DNA of 64,000 nucleotides, from assembly GCF_001758465.1 (NCBI RefSeq), contig NZ_MJIC01000016.1, forward strand, positions 368,726-432,725. The letters run 5' to 3'. The stretch is from Marisediminitalea lipolytica (GTDB taxonomy: Bacteria; Pseudomonadota; Gammaproteobacteria; Enterobacterales; Alteromonadaceae). This document shows, one piece after another, positions 63,970-64,000 of the stretch; the first letter of the stretch is position 1, and the number at the start of each line of letters is the position of its first letter. The notes beneath the pieces were generated by a model that saw only the letters and a list, made by a program, of their open reading frames with translations, did not search any database and was not told where the DNA came from. The position numbers were made by a program, and so were the translations under genes.

Positions 63970-64000
63970 TGTTCTGTCGCTTCGCGACCGGTCACATAAA

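Overview
The window looks like chromosome of a marine gammaproteobacterium of the Alteromonadales (Alteromonas/Lacimicrobium/Paraglaciecola type). The reasons are the enterobacterial-like order lptG-lptF / pepA-holC-valS, five TonB-dependent outer-membrane receptor genes or clusters, pectin-degrading enzymes, an exported sulfatase with a GlyGly-CTERM-like tail, and typical gammaproteobacterial ribosome binding sites. This placement is an inference from gene content; no 16S gene is present.

Layout. 1-3.3 kb: the start of an exported esterase, a NarL-type two-component pair and a LysR regulator. 3.4-9.5 kb: two TonB receptors with Fur-like sites, the first followed by PepSY/DUF2271 and DUF4198 genes, probably for iron or another metal. 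9.6-15.7 kb: small housekeeping or envelope genes (YbaN, a glutaredoxin-like protein, a LiaF-like protein, a HAD-like lipoprotein), an FtsX-type ABC transporter with a His-rich loop, and a MetR-like regulator. 16.1-18.5 kb: a TonB receptor with a very acidic loop. 18.6-26.7 kb: the conserved core block valS-holC-pepA / lptF-lptG, an RDD protein and a cold-shock gene.

A complete tRNA-Leu(CAA) at 27.1 kb opens an accessory region that ends at about 34.02 kb in a direct repeat of the tRNA 3' end and its flank. A third, degenerate tRNA-like copy lies at 32.0 kb, so the region looks like two stacked insertions or decayed tRNA duplications. It carries a divergent HhH-GPD-like DNA glycosylase, a Cas4-like/DEDD two-domain nuclease (DUF2779), an unknown acidic protein, a PIN/RHH toxin-antitoxin pair whose toxin is broken by an in-frame TGA, a second cold-shock gene and a transglutaminase. 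No integrase is visible. This is the most likely place for an undescribed nucleic-acid-targeting system.

34-36 kb holds an ECF sigma factor with a membrane partner and a 27-residue membrane peptide. 36.5-47.3 kb is a pectin utilisation locus: a ~2056-residue lipoprotein that fuses a pectin methylesterase to a PL1 pectate lyase, its TonB receptor, and a separate pectate lyase. The receptor and the second lyase share a 14-bp palindromic operator. A glutathione-independent formaldehyde dehydrogenase follows, which fits the methanol released by pectin de-esterification. 49-54 kb: a flavoprotein, a frameshifted DsbA-like protein, a metallo-beta-lactamase-fold protein lacking its metal histidines, and a LysR regulator. 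54.6-58.9 kb: a tight operon of an exported cupredoxin-like protein, an EAL phosphodiesterase sensor, a DUF3034 protein and a lipoprotein truncated globin. 59-60.9 kb: an exported caspase-family protease with an outer-membrane protein. 61.3-63.4 kb: the sulfatase. The window ends in an IS200/IS605-type element.
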